Origin: Arctopsyche grandis
Taxonomy: Eukaryota > Arthropoda > Insecta > Trichoptera > Hydropsychidae
DNA: 64,000 nucleotides
Assembly (NCBI RefSeq): GCF_051622035.1
Contig: NC_135356.1
Location: 1,240,001-1,304,000, forward strand
Reading direction: 5' to 3'
Positions 1 through 13,123 of this stretch are shown here, one piece after another. Below the pieces are notes generated by a model. The model was not told the DNA's origin. It was given only the letters and a program-made list of their open reading frames with translations, and made no database searches. A program made the position numbers and the translations under genes. The first letter of the stretch is position 1. Each line of letters starts with the position of its first letter.

Positions 1-2216
1 CGAAGAAATGTAAACAGCTAACGTTTCTCTGGCTTGTTTCAATAATGGATCACTTTGAAATATTTGGAATCTATGGAATTTCACAGATCACGATTTGATC
101 AAGCTTGTACGCATATTTCAACAAGCGAGGAGACAGAGACACGAGTGCACGTAAACCCGTTACACTTTGCTCCATTTTTAAGGACATTGCATATCCAATC
201 GTATCAAAAGAGAAAAAGAAAGTGACCTTTAAGGATTGGCTGATTGCCCTTGTAGTAAATATCACAACAATAGGGCTACAGAATCTACTTTTAGCAGAAG
301 AGATTCATTGTTATGTCGATAATTGTCCGATTTGAACGTTCGACGATGACGTTTGTTTTCGTCAGATTATTTTTGTAGTTGCATACGTATAATTCAACTA
401 CAACGCTTCGTTTACTTGATTGGACTTGTCTATCTATGTATCGATTTGGACTTTTCTATCATCAAAAAGTCGAAATTTAATTACATAAATGGTGTACAAT
501 CAAATGACAATAAGACATTTTTAACTACATCAGTAAAAAAATTAGTTGAATATATTTGTGAAAATGAAAATAATGATAAGGAACAATTTTTGGATGGAAC
601 ACAATATTAATATTATTACTAGCATCAAAACGAAAGATGCATTAAATAAATAGTAAATCGCACATCACATTATAATACAGTGAGAACGACTAGAATGTTT
701 CGAGAGCAGAATATGACTACGTCAACTTTAAGTCTAGACACCTCCAATATCGAGAGCAATTATGATATCGTGACATCACCTTAGTATGTGCATTCGATGG
801 TGATAACGATAAGTCATGATAACGCCGGATGCCGATATTACTCGCAGTATTGTTTTATACGATTAAGAAAAAATACTATATACATTAACCGATTGAGAAT
901 TGAGTGTAAACCGGACATTTGATTATACATATTTTGATTAATTTCATACAATGACAGACAGTGTCTTTAAGAATTTGAAAGTTTACTCACAATTAACCAC
1001 CAATGTTTAAAAATTAACGCAATCTTTTCGAAGAACGAAGTGATTCTATGTAAATCGAGATTGTATTCTGTATCCGAAGCTGCAGCTCCAAAGACAAAGA
1101 AGAGTTTGAGAGCACCAAGATCGAATTTGTGATTGAAACTTTTTTCTTTATTATACATAATAAGTATGTAGATACATATGTACATATTTACATAGATGAA
1201 AGTAAAATATATTATGCAATTCTTACATACATTCAGGTTTTCTGTGACCTTACTATTTATGTATACACTAAACTATTGTCATTTAACTTTACATAGCATG
1301 ATTTACTGATGAAGAACTCGTTATTGATTATATATGTATGGGTATAGAATATATGGATGCACAAAGGCATTTTTTTCTATCCTTAATATTTGGTAGATTT
1401 ACATAGATACATACTGACATCGAAAATATGTATGTACACATCTAAGACAACTTGGTGACTTTCATAATTTGAAACTACATAAGTATATACACACATGTTT
1501 TAACACATGATACTTCTTGACTGTCATCGAATATTAGTTAAAACTACGCTTTTTTACAATGTTACAGCATACACACATATGTACATATATTCATTCATTG
1601 TAATAATGAGTAATGGAAAGAAATCATTCGTTGAAGTTTCTGCAACAGAAACTGTCCATTCATGTACGATCAACACATGGTAATTGGATTATTAGTCACA
1701 TTGCGGTGGTCACAAAGACAATTTTTGCCATTAAAATCGCGAATACACAATATTTGGCACTCAAGTTCTCGTTAGTATGATAGTTATCGTTAGTATGATG
1801 GACTTTTCGGCTGCCAGATGTTCCGTTTTAGAGATTTTAGTGACTTTGTGACCAGTAATCACCGAACCGGTACACACATATGTAGTGTTATGAGACATTT
1901 TAGCTAAATTTCTGGTTGACAAAATTGAATCGACTCGCACACATGTAGAAATCATCCGATAACAATGAGGCATTCGAAAAATCACGATTAAAGAAATGAC
2001 GAGAAATCTTGACTACCTTTTAAATGCGCTCGTTTTGTATTATGCAACATTTGATCTGCTTTTTTGAAGATGCGAAGAGTCTTAATTCTTCTAAACACGA
2101 CAAGCTGCTTTCCATATTTAAAAAAATATTTACTGTTATTGATTGACTCGGATACTGTATATAAAAAAAAAACAAGTATACATGTAATACATATATTTAT
2201 AGTCAGTCTTAGTTTT
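1..2216. other. AT-rich intergenic sequence, no gene recognised
   Basis: Only short open frames are present on either strand, none with a recognisable domain, and no repeat ends could be paired. It is dense in ACATATGTATG-like tracts of the kind seen across the whole window. Confidence 0.5.
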
Positions 2217-2220
2217 TTAA

Positions 2221-2861
2221 GGGGGTATTCTAGTTTAGAAATTTGAAAAAATCGATTTTTTTTTCTTTCATATTTTCAGAGCTTAAACCTTTAAGAACAT
2301 GTTTAAGCGGATTTTTAAAATCCAAATTATTTTCGGAGATATCGCTGCTTCAGTGACGTGGCATCTAACCGGCGCGTAACCTTACCCGAAACTTTAAACG
2401 CGTTTTTCTCGAAAGTTCTTTTTTCGAGACGGTTGACATGGTATCTCAAGTTTTACTTGAAATTTGGTGTGAGCCTTCTCTATACATTACTCTATCGCAC
2501 GAACTAGAACCATAACTAAATTTAAATTTTTACTATTTTTAAAAAATTCAGAAAAGTCAAAAAAACTGGTAAAAAATGGTCTTTTCATTTCAAACAGCCA
2601 TTATTTTGCGAAAAAAAATTATTTCGATTGTAGCATTTGTTTGGATTAAGAATTAATTTTTTTTTATATCAGATAACTATGAGGGTTGGAATCGTGTAAA
2701 CCAGGGCGCGCCATTTTTTTGACGCGCCCTTTTGACGCGCCCTTTTGACGCGCCACTTCATCAGCCTGTAACTTTTTGAATTTTGAATTTTTTTTTATGT
2801 ACTCTTCAAACATTTATAAATAAAATACCTACAATTCATGCCTCTAGACTAGAATAACCCC
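2221..2861. mobile_element. TTAA-flanked MITE with GGGG termini
   Basis: The left end begins GGGGGTATTCTAG and the right end finishes CTAGAATAACCCC. These are imperfect inverted termini of about 19 bp. A TTAA lies directly outside each end (2217-2220 and 2862-2865), which fits a 4-bp TTAA target duplication. No coding sequence is present, so it is non-autonomous. Around 2716-2756 a 14-bp unit containing GACGCGCC is repeated three times inside a GC-rich island. TTAA targeting suggests a piggyBac-like mobiliser, but the terminal G run is not typical, so the superfamily is uncertain. Confidence 0.7.
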
Positions 2862-2865
2862 TTAA

Positions 2866-4259
<1,394 letters not shown>

Positions 4260-4427
4260 GTCGCAGTTTAGTACGTAGCAGTTAAAGAGAAAATATCTTT
4301 TTTTCCGTTATGCACAAGAAAAACTAACTGTATAATGTGTCTGCAGTCTGCACTCGGAACTATCCTTCCTAGTAACAGTCAAAGAGAAGTTTGATAAAAA
4401 AATATATGTAGATTTACACCGTTGACG

Positions 4428-4474
4428 AACGACCCTCGGACCGAATTTTACCGAAAACGGTCCGAAGGGTCGTT
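4428..4474. repeat. Perfect-ended hairpin followed by a T tract
   Basis: The arms at 4428-4443 and 4458-4474 pair over about 15 bp (AACGACCCT, GGACCG and their complements) around a 14-nt loop. Seven T residues follow the right arm. It could be a small palindromic insertion or a structured transcript end. No gene adjoins it. Confidence 0.55.
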
Positions 4475-6150
4475 TTTTTATAGATCACTATCAAGCAAGG
4501 ATAAATACTACCATACAATTTCAACGACGAACGGTCGAATGTATCGTTTTCAAAGGACTATACCACAAACGCGATATTTTTTCTATATGTTTTGAACTAT
4601 CTAAAAATAAACCCCAAGTCCCACATTCACCGCTGTATGATTTCGCCCTTACTTGAAGAGTGTCAAAAATTTAAACTAGCAACGTAAAAATATCAACTAA
4701 CACTATTGAATTCAAATTTAGCAGCTAGTGCATTTATACAAATAATCATTTGAAATATCATAAATTGAGGTAATATATAAAAGAAATTTCATTCATGTCA
4801 CTATTACATAAAAAAAAAAATTTGAAACCCGTTGTTCCAAAATTGGGGTGACACCACTGCATACAGATAACATATCATCGATGGTAAAACAAAAATAAAT
4901 TATTAATTGCAAAGTTGTCAACAGAATGTTACGTGTTGGGATGGGACCAATGTTTACCATGCTCAGTGGTAAAATCAAATTGTGCATTCAAAGATTTTTA
5001 AACTTTCGTTATATTGATTGTGTCACGTTTATGAAATAAAATCTTCCCGGTCAGTGCAACTGCAGATATGTATACATAAATATGTATGTATATGTTTCTC
5101 GAAAACGCAAACGGTTATGTGCGTAGTACATAGTTGCGAAATACAATATTTTCCCCAAGCAAAAATTGTATTGAAGAAAATTTGGTGAATTGAATATAGT
5201 TTACATAACAATTTTTATTTGTTTATTGACTCCGAAAGATTCAAGATTTTAAATTTTAAAAAATTGCCACCCCCCCCCCCCCTTCTTTTTCTCCCAGGAC
5301 AAATTCACAGTTGGTTGAATCTCAAAAAAGACAATCAAATGATGCACCAAATGGCGCGCTCAGCCAACCGATTCAAAATGGCGGTAATACTTCATGCTTA
5401 ATAATGGCTTTTACCAATATTATACGCTTACCAAATAGTATCTAAATGGAAATGTTCTCTTTTTTTCAATTTAAGAATTATGCCCTCCATCTTTTTATAT
5501 TTATTATAAGCGGCCATCATTTTGTTCTCTACATCGAAAGAAATCAAAATATACTGATTGAATCATTTTATGACGCCCAGAAGTACATATATATTATACA
5601 TATATAATGCAAGGGGACTCTTTTATTATGTTCGCATGACAAGTCCGTGTGACAAGAACAGAAATTTCCGCCGCGCCCCACTGGTGTCTACACACTTAAA
5701 TTCGTACCCTTAAATTGTTCATACATGCTATGAATGAAGGGCGAGCGGTCGCACCATTTACTTGCCTTCATTAAAAAAAATAATTGAAAAAACGTGGAAA
5801 ATATGAGCGATTTTTAAAGCAAAGTACTGTTACCTTTTTTCTGATATCGACCCTGAACCATGTTCATTGTGGTGTAATTTTTGTTAAAAATTTTTTTAGA
5901 TGATTTTTGACGATATGAAAAATAAAATTTCATAAAAAAATGTTCAAAATGTCCCGTTTAAATGGCTTCAGATTTCTGCGGCCCACCACTGGTGTAAACG
6001 TACATACACATGTATGTATATACATATGCTTATTCGAACCCTCAAAATAAGGCAGCCAATAACACAAAGGAAAAAAAGTACAGCTACAACTACATACAAT
6101 TGCGGTTGCTTGCAATGAACAAAATTGCAAAAGAAACCCAAAATTCCCAA
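4475..6150. other. Intergenic sequence with hAT-like end fragments
   Basis: No gene seen. Two strings ending in CCACTG followed by GTGT (near 5,685 and 5,982) look like right ends of hAT elements in the same orientation. No partner left ends or target duplications were found. A C13 run lies near 5,270. Confidence 0.4.
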
Positions 6151-6151
6151 T

Positions 6152-6427
6152 TTAAAACAATACAACTAAAAACATAGATAAAGTAAAAAATAGGAATTTA
6201 CCACATAACGCACCCAAAAGCCGAAACAAAATGCCACCGAATATTGTAGAACGCCCGCTATTGTGAATGCGTAATATGATACAATCAAAAAGAAACGCAG
6301 AAATGACGTTAACAAAACGCACAACCAAAATGGCGACAGGAAAAAATATTTTTGATTTCGCAGTTGCAGTCGAAAATACCTGTATGTGTGCGGCCCCATC
6401 ACTGTTGAGCTCCATTGTCTTCCACAA
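6152..6427 (-). pseudogene. Membrane-protein-like open frame, upstream member of a tandem pair (unrecognised)
   Basis: An open frame of 91 codons that begins MWKTMELNSDG. After about 25 residues it becomes strongly hydrophobic (VAILVVRFVNVISAFLF and LFRLLGALCGKFLFFTLSM), suggesting two or three membrane segments. The same leader and hydrophobic pattern recur about 640 bp away at 6,887-7,063 as SWETMELTSDG, so an ancestral unit was tandemly duplicated and both copies then diverged. I do not recognise the family. It could be one exon of a gene family or a decayed transposon-borne frame. No splice sites were confirmed. Confidence 0.3.
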
Positions 6428-6886
6428 AGCAGGAGACTTGCCAGCAAGATGTTCTCTCGCTGAAGGCTCGTCTGGATCTGACCTGCGCCATGGGGTGGTC
6501 CTGAAAATTTACCCAGACACTGTATCGATTGAAGCAACCCCGGCTTTCCCCCCCCCCCCTCCCCTCTCACCGCCCCTTGTTGCCATGAGCTCAGATGCGC
6601 ATGTCAACATAGACTTTTCTCCCCTACAGGCAAGTAATCGATTTAATGGCCGGTGTCACATGAAGGTCACGGTTAGTATAGGTCTGTTACTGAGAGTTGT
6701 CGCGAACAAATGCGCTTGCGTAGTGTATGTGAATAGGTGTATAGCATGCTGTCACACTGAATCCAAAAATAAAAGTCGAGGAATACCTGTAAAAATCGCA
6801 AACAAAGAAAGTGCAAACTGCGCAATAAAAAATGGCCGAATCAAATTGAAACCGATGTACAGACATACAATATTATACAGCGCCCG

Positions 6887-7063
6887 TTATTGTGAATTCG
6901 TCGAGCGTAGACACCGCTTTACAATCTTAAAAGTAATCGCAAAAACTATGGAAACAAAATGCATAACCAAAATGGCGACAATATATTTTTTTGCAATGGT
7001 AAGGATAAATACCTTAGTGTGTTGACCATCACTGGTGAGTTCCATCGTCTCCCAGGAAGCCAT
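6887..7063 (-). pseudogene. Second member of the membrane-like tandem pair, interrupted
   Basis: Starting at the ATG at 7,063 the frame reads MASWETMELTSDGQHTK, then a hydrophobic stretch. It stops after 58 codons at a TAA at 6,887. Beyond the stop the same frame continues with more hydrophobic sequence (about 6,790-6,886) that resembles the other copy. This suggests a nonsense mutation in a formerly longer frame, or a missed intron. Function unknown. Confidence 0.3.
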
Positions 7064-7202
7064 TTTCAGGACATCTCAGGAAGCGGTCGGTAGTAAGATG
7101 TCACCTCGGCAAAGTGTCACCTCGAACTAAGCGCATTTACAACCTTTGAACAATACACGGCCCCCTCAGGCTCCGGTGACCCCTGATATGTATACCCTGC
7201 AA

Positions 7203-7778
7203 CAGCGTTTCCCAACCTTTTTTGACTCGCGTACCACTTGGTAGTACATAATGGTAAGGAATGTGAAGACAGGATATGTAGCATATGAAGATCTGTTTTG
7301 GTAAGAAATTTTGTGGAAAAAAAGCTATTTGCGAATTCAAGTTATTTATTTATAGAAGCGTGAACGCGGTAAATTTAAAAATGCACTTCAAAATCCATGC
7401 CGGATCTGGGGAAAACGTATAAATTGCCAGATTTTCGATCATCGACTGTATATATTGACGTCGACGTTGACTAATTAAGATAATGTTTATTAATTACTAG
7501 TTGTTTTACTCGGCTTCGCTCAATATTTGCAATATCAACAGCTTAAACATGGCTAATCTAATAGAAAATATTTATTTTGTTTTCGAAGTTCCCAAAAAAA
7601 GACACAAACTTACAAAGTCTCTTTCGAAATTATATATTTGATATAAAAAATATTTCTATTTTTATGATTGTAAATCATTCATTCCTGCATATCCGCCATT
7701 ACTGTTTTATTTCGCGTACCACCAACCATCAACCGCGTACCACCAATTGGTACGCGTACCACAGGTTGGGAAACGCTG
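7203..7778. mobile_element. Non-autonomous hAT element (MITE), family 1
   Basis: The ends are CAGCGTTTCCCAACCT and its inverse AGGTTGGGAAACGCTG. They are flanked by 8-bp repeats CCCTGCAA (7195-7202) and CCCTACAA (7779-7786), which differ at one base. CAG termini with 8-bp target duplications are diagnostic of hAT transposons. Near both ends the string CGCGTACCAC is repeated. There is no transposase. A fragment of the same family abuts the start of duplication copy B at 49,739-49,878. Confidence 0.88.
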
Positions 7779-7786
7779 CCCTACAA

Positions 7787-8160
7787 TATCGATCGAAACG
7801 GTTGCTTGCAGCAAGTAACCGCTCACGATAGGGTTGTCACTTCTGTTATGTGGTAAATATCTTACAAACCTATGTACTATGTATTTATAATATATAACTC
7901 TTTTTTCTCACGTATTATCTAATCTTAATTATTTAAACGCCCGTTTAATTGATATTTTTCTCTTAATTTTGATATCTTATTATTTACGAAACTTTCAATG
8001 CCTTAATTGTCTCAAGACTGTTATTTGAATTGTCCCACTACATATTTGTAATCTCAAATATTATTATCCCTCTTTATCTGCATATCCATTCAACCATTTC
8101 TCGATACCTTCACAGGATACATATGTCAAATATCCAAAACTTAAAATATTGTTTTTATTA
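7787..8160. other. AT-rich intergenic sequence
   Basis: No gene or repeat end was recognised between the two MITEs. Confidence 0.5.
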
Positions 8161-8521
8161 CACTGAGCAACAAAAAAATTACCAGAGCGGAGACTAACCA
8201 ATCTTTACTAACTTTGACCCACTGAATTCGAATATGATAATGATTTTTGTTGGTTGGTGATCATTTACGATATATGAGCGTTTAAAAAATGCGCGATTTT
8301 TACAGTTTTTTGGCCTTTGCTGTCTTTAACTCAAAATCTAGTATTGCTGTGCTCAAAGTGAGTATTGGAATCAATAGTCAGATGTTTTTCCTATTGATAG
8401 TGATATTTTGTTGCTTTAAAATACTTTTTACGGATTTTTTTTCCGTGCTATTCAAATTTAGTAAAGATTGGTTAGTCTCCACTCCGGTAACTCAAAAACG
8501 TGATTTTTTTGTTGCTCAGTG
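8161..8521. mobile_element. MITE with CACTGAGCAACAAAA termini
   Basis: Long inverted ends of about 60 bp begin CACTGAGCAACAAAAAAAT and close with TTTTTTTGTTGCTCAGTG. TTA lies directly outside both ends, consistent with a 3-bp target duplication. CACTR ends plus a 3-bp duplication point to the CMC/EnSpm group, although PIF/Harbinger also duplicates 3 bp. A decayed relative lies at 21,165-21,390 and at 58,055-58,280. Confidence 0.75.
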
Positions 8522-8591
8522 TTATCTTTATCGCTATAGCTGCGTTTTTCTCACGAACTGTGTTACCCTCGAATATCATTATTCCTCTTAA

Positions 8592-9154
8592 CCCTTTGAA
8601 TTCTGACCAACGCCGATTGGCGTTTTACCAATGTAAATATTCTTGTTTATTTTTAAGTTTGTAAAAAATAAACAAGAATACTGCCCACTAAGCCTTTCCT
8701 GGTAGCATCGAAAAATAAATTCATTGAAAATGGCTGGTGTAATCCGTGTCAATGTTTATAAAGACTGGTTTACACCGGAACTTCTGAATTTATAACCACA
8801 CAGAATTTTTCGATTGAAACCCCAACTGCCGAGTATTTTAGATTGTGGCTTGGCATTTAGATTGTGAGCATTAAATTTTAGCAACAATGAAGAAGATGTA
8901 ACTAGTTTTGGAAAAACACATTCATTAATAGACTTCTTTTGTTTATTTTATATTGTTTCAAGATATATTAAAGAGTTTAAACACACATTTACAAAACTCG
9001 AAATCCTCAGCGGCAGATATCTAGTGTTTGTTTGGATAAGCTACACTTTTTATACCTGCTTTCTATTGGATTTCTAAATAATTCTAGTTGGAAATGTTGG
9101 CGAAATTTTAAGCGTGGCGGGCTTTCAACAGATTAGTCGTCAGCACTCAAAGGG
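8592..9154. mobile_element. piggyBac-type MITE, best-preserved copy
   Basis: The left end is CCCTTTGAATTCTGACCAACG and the right end CGTCAGCACTCAAAGGG, with TTAA outside each end (8588-8591 and 9155-9158). TTAA targets and CCC/GGG termini are the hallmark of piggyBac. There is no coding capacity. Relatives lie at 10,194 (inverted fragment), 11,961, 21,550, 42,631, 49,939 and 58,440. Confidence 0.88.
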
Positions 9155-9158
9155 TTAA

Positions 9159-10189
9159 TCTGTATGACTAATTGTGTGTTTCTATTAAACCATTTCGTGA
9201 TATCCCCAAAGGACAAATATATCAAATATTAAACTTACGCATGAATGCCAGTTGTTTTACCAAAATTCTGTCATTGGTTGAAATTAATATCCTTGTTGTA
9301 TATCTACTCATGTCAGCCATATTGAACCCCACTTGTGATTAAACTGCCGAATTAAACTGGTAACTTGTAACTAGTAATTTTGTGTTCGAGACTTGTATCA
9401 CGCATCTCAAAACATGTCTGCATAGATCTCGTCTACACAAAATGCTTCTTTTGGAAAATAAAATATAAACATTATTTTTTTTTATAAATTACATATACCA
9501 TCTCCTACTCGTCCCCGTAACACTTCATTTCAGTTTATAATTTTGACTTTCCACCTAGTAACTAACTAAGTTTATTCATCGAGATAGTGCAGAAGAGATT
9601 TCTTCGGCACTTGCATAACGAGTATGGTATTATCAATATATGTACATACATACACATGCTGAATTTAAATATGAAAGCTGGAATATAGAATATATATTTT
9701 CCCCACATCACAGAACATACGTTTCAGTAAAAAAAATTTAAACAGGCTTGACCTATGACAGTGACAGTACGACATGGTTCAATCCGGAATTATTGGCAAC
9801 CCTATTCCAAATCTACAGCTGGATCATCTGCGCAGATGCGAATCAATATGTACCCAAAACAAACAGAAATGGCGGACATGCTCCACGAATGAATTATTTA
9901 CAATCATAATAAGAATCCAAACTTCGTCACACGACAAAATCATTTCCGAACTAAGAAGAGGCTAGTAAAATATAGAAATATTTTTTATATAATTATTAAA
10001 CATTATCGCAATTAAGTCTTCGACTGTCAATTGTACATACAGTCGATGATTGAAATTCGGGCAATCGATACCGTTTCTTTCTTTTCCGGTATGGATTTTG
10101 GAGTGCATTTTTAAATTTACCACGTTAGCGCTCCAATAAATATGTACATAACTTGAATTTGACACTCGAGAACAGCTCGATAACGATCT
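9159..10189. other. Intergenic sequence with a possible C2H2 zinc-finger fragment
   Basis: On the minus strand around 10,040-10,110 the translation reads NLKMHSKIHTGKE. This resembles the His-x(3)-His linker of a C2H2 zinc finger, but the flanking cysteines are not in place, so any gene here is a remnant. Nothing else was recognised. Confidence 0.3.
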
Positions 10190-10193
10190 TTAA

Positions 10194-10308
10194 CCCTTTG
10201 AGTGCTGACGATCTGTTGAAAGCCAACAACATTTCCAACTAGAATTACATATTTAGAAATCCAATAGAAAGCAGGTATAAAAATTATAGCTAATCCAAAC
10301 AAACCATA
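10194..10308. mobile_element. Fragment of the piggyBac-type MITE, inverted
   Basis: Starts CCCTTTGAGTGCTGACGA after a TTAA at 10190-10193. It matches the reverse complement of the right end of the element at 8592-9154 (shared AACATTTCCAACTAGAAT and AAAGCAGGTATAAAAA strings), then stops without a second terminus. Confidence 0.75.
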
Positions 10309-10355
10309 GATCACCACCAAGTTCTGCTTACGGTTAAATTTTTATTACTTTAAAG

Positions 10356-11160
10356 CAGAGGTTCCCAAAGTGATCCGTACGCACTCCCGGGGGTTCGTGA
10401 GGACTGCCAGGGGGTCCCTGACAGGAAGAAAAATAAATTACCACTTACACGAAAACCATGTGAAACGTATAAGAGGTTAGTAAAAAATGGGGGTCCCCGA
10501 GATGTAAATGGGTATCCACGGACCGGAATCAATGGAATCAAATTTAATAAAAATAATGCGGGTTTTAATACACAGTACAAGAAGAATTGATTGGATTAAG
10601 CACAAACAAAGAACTTACAGGTACAGTTTAGAGAGGGTTACCAGCATTTCTGGCTGCAGAAAGATATCCTTGTTGCTTATCCTGTATTGTGGGCTATCGC
10701 AAGTAAGTTTTTGATAGCATTTCCTACTTCGTACCTCGTGGAAAGAGGTTTTAGTGCAGTTACCAATTTTCTTACGAAAAAAAGAAATCGGTTGCAAATC
10801 ACTGAACGTGGAGATTTACGACTGTACCTTACGAATTTGAACCCAACTATTGACCAATTGATATAGGAGCATCAGGTTCATCCCTCTCATTAACAGAATT
10901 TATTATTTTATGTAAGAATTTTATTGTGTTTTGATTTGTTCATTTTCATTAAAAAAAAAATCAATAACGATAAGAATAAAAAATATTCATATTTTTTTTT
11001 ACAATTTTCCACTATACAACAAAACCTATCACAGTGTGTTCATATTTGTATTTAAAAAAATTACACTATTACTAATTTCACGAAGGATAAAAGGAAGGGT
11101 CCACGAAGGATAAAATACTGGGTTAGGGGTCCACGGGGAAAATAAGTTTGGGAACCTATG
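10356..11160 (+). mobile_element. Internally deleted hAT transposon with residual transposase C-terminus
   Basis: The ends CAGAGGTTCCCAAAGT and AAGTTTGGGAACCTATG are inverted. They lie between perfect 8-bp duplications CTTTAAAG (10348-10355 and 11161-11168). Between them, on the plus strand, an open stretch at 10,648-10,866 encodes the hAT C-terminal dimerisation domain. Its signature is PTSYLVERGFSAVTN followed by LTKKRNRL and GDLRLYLTN. The rest of the transposase is missing, so the element needs a helper. Confidence 0.9.
10648..10866 (+). pseudogene. hAT transposase, C-terminal dimerisation domain remnant
   Basis: Seventy-two codons before a TAG stop read FWLQKDILVAYPVLWAIASK, then FLIAFPTSYLVERGFSAV, TNFLTKKRNRLQITERGD and LRLYLTNLNPTIDQLI. 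This is the conserved hATC domain through which hAT transposases dimerise. It is typical of the vertebrate- and insect-type SCAND3/ZBED-like hAT group. No start codon or upstream catalytic region remains. The natural stop at 10,864 suggests this is the true end of the former gene. Confidence 0.85.
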
Positions 11161-11240
11161 CTTTAAAGCGCTATATACATTTATTATACACGTCAATTGT
11201 CACGAACATAAAAATTAATGATATAAACATCGGACATAAT

Positions 11241-11922
11241 TAGGGTTGTCAGGCGTCCCGATTAATCGGGATTGTCACCAGTTTTAAGTCCAGTGTCCCG
11301 GTATCCCGAACAAACCTCTCGGGACGCCCAAATGTCCCGGTTTACTACTTTTTTAAATTCCCACAGAAGTTTTTTAACTCAGAATTAACATAAAATATAA
11401 ACAAAAAGTCGATGTCTGGACCAGAAAGTCTGGTAAACACTGCAGCAGTGAACTATTTGTCTCTATCTTATACTTTCTGGAAGACTACGTGTAGAAGGAA
11501 GACAAAAAATGTGCACCAGGCATCAATCAATTTGTCTTCAATCGATAATTGTCTAACACTCAGAATGATTCATCACATGCAGACGCGGAGTAGATACCGT
11601 CAGAACAGAAAACTAAAAGATTTCTGCTATTTATCTAATATTGAATATAAAAAGCTGAAGAAAAAGCACAAAAACCATATTAGATTTTTTCACTAATCCT
11701 CTCAGTCTATCTTTGTCTATCTAAGTCTATCTTTGGTTTATTAATTGAAATTGTAGCACTTTTCATTTACATATATTAAAAATAGAAGGAAAAAAAACAA
11801 TTATAGATATTCTAAATATTATCAGTTCGATTGAAAATATATCTATAGAAAAGTCAAAGATCTAATTTTTTGGGGGAGGGGGGGGTGTCCCGGTTTGACT
11901 TGCATGAAATCTGACAACCCTA
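11241..11922. mobile_element. hAT-type element with TAGGGTTGTCAG ends
   Basis: Perfect 12-bp inverted ends TAGGGTTGTCAG and CTGACAACCCTA lie between perfect 8-bp duplications GACATAAT (11233-11240 and 11923-11930). Inside, GTCCCGG-type strings occur near both ends. No transposase was recognised. The last 32 bp of this element are where homology with duplication copy B begins. In B the terminal GACAACCCT is missing. Confidence 0.85.
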
Positions 11923-11960
11923 GACATAATGCAAAATTGCAATGCAAGTAAATTTTTTTT

Positions 11961-12291
11961 CCAGGTAGCATTGAAAAAAAATGCATTGAATATGGGTCGT
12001 GTAATCCGTGTCAATGTTTATCAAGACTGGTTTACACCGGATTTGCTGAATTTATAATTATAGTAGAATTTCTCGTCGGAAATCCCTAGCTGCTGAGTAT
12101 TTTAGATTGTGGCTTGGTATTTAGAATTTGAGCATGACATTTTAAGAACGATGAAGATCGAACTAGTTTTTGAGAAATACATTAATTAATAGACTTAGAA
12201 TTTGTTTATTTTATATTATTGCAAGATATACATATTAGAGAGTCTAAACACACCTTTACAAAACTCGAAATCCTCATTGGTAGTTATCTAG
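11961..12291. mobile_element. piggyBac-type MITE fragment inside a composite repeat
   Basis: Shares CCAGGTAGCATTGAAAAAAA, the GTGTAATCCGTGTCAATG string and AGTCTAAACACACCTTTACA with the complete piggyBac MITEs. It lacks both TTAA-bounded ends. It is the first part of a block shared with 42,757-43,965 and 49,939-51,085. Confidence 0.75.
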
Positions 12292-12557
12292 GGTCTCATA
12301 CTTTTTTAAATAATGCAATAATAATTATGACTGATGGTTGTATCAAAAAGTTATTTTCTTTGAATTTTTAATAGATTTTTATTTATCATAAAATATACTT
12401 ACAATAAATTGATTCTACATATATACATGTATGTATATAATAGTTATTAATCTAACGATTATTATCTATTTACAAGGCTTTTATTATTCGTTTTCGTTTT
12501 GATGATAGTAATAAAATTAATAATAGGAGATCATGCTAGTTTGACATGCATATGTAC

Positions 12558-12894
12558 CAGTGGTTCTCATGTGCAGCCATCAACGCTTCATAAAGTAATA
12601 TTTCACAATTTTATTTGTTATTTTTAGCATATTATGTAGTTTGATTAAAACAACTTCGGAATTCAAATTCAAAACGTAAATTTATAGTGTCTTCAATCTA
12701 TATCTGGAACATGCTATATGCTTGCATTGATTTATTTACAATATTGTATTATTGTACATAAATTTATTTTTTTGTAGTTGTTTATAATTCGAACTATGTA
12801 TGTAATACATGTCAAAAATTTATAAATAATTTTACAAATAAAATAGTGAAATATTACTCTATATAGCGTTGGTGGCTGCACATGAGAACCACTG
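12558..12894. mobile_element. hAT-type MITE, family 2 (copy A)
   Basis: Near-perfect inverted ends of about 30 bp: CAGTGGTTCTCATGTGCAGC on the left and its complement GCTGCACATGAGAACCACTG on the right. The interior is AT-rich and non-coding. The flanking octamers ATATGTAC and ATCTAGTC match at only four positions, so the original target duplication has decayed. Sister copies lie at 43,414-43,750 and 50,546-50,875. Confidence 0.85.
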
Positions 12895-13123
12895 ATCTAG
12901 TCACATATCTGCACTCAGATTGACTGAAATTTGATACAAAAACATTTTTTCGGGTTTCAAAGTATTTTTGCACACTCCACTTCTCCGGAGGTTTTTCCTT
13001 AGTCTGCAAATCGTACGACTCGTTGATCAATGCAAAACTCCTTAATGGAAGATCGGTTGATGTAGTATTTTTGTAAATAAACACTCCAGAGATGATTTCA
13101 CGAGTACCGGTCAATTTAGACAT
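12895..13123 (-). pseudogene. Unrecognised 76-codon coding-like fragment, cut by a MITE
   Basis: From the ATG at 13,123 the frame reads MSKLTGTREIISGVFIYKN and continues through EKPPEKWSVQKYFETRKN to CRYVTRS, where the hAT MITE begins. Amino acid composition looks protein-like rather than random. The frame is identical in copy B (50,876-51,105), while the third copy at 43,751-43,965 has a stop after LQT. I do not recognise the family. It may be an exon or transposase piece carried by the composite repeat. Confidence 0.3.

Noticed and set aside
6267-7025. 252-codon plus-strand open frame
   Set aside because: Low-complexity, cysteine- and proline-rich translation with no domain. The minus strand in the same place shows the repeated membrane-like pattern, so this is probably a shadow.
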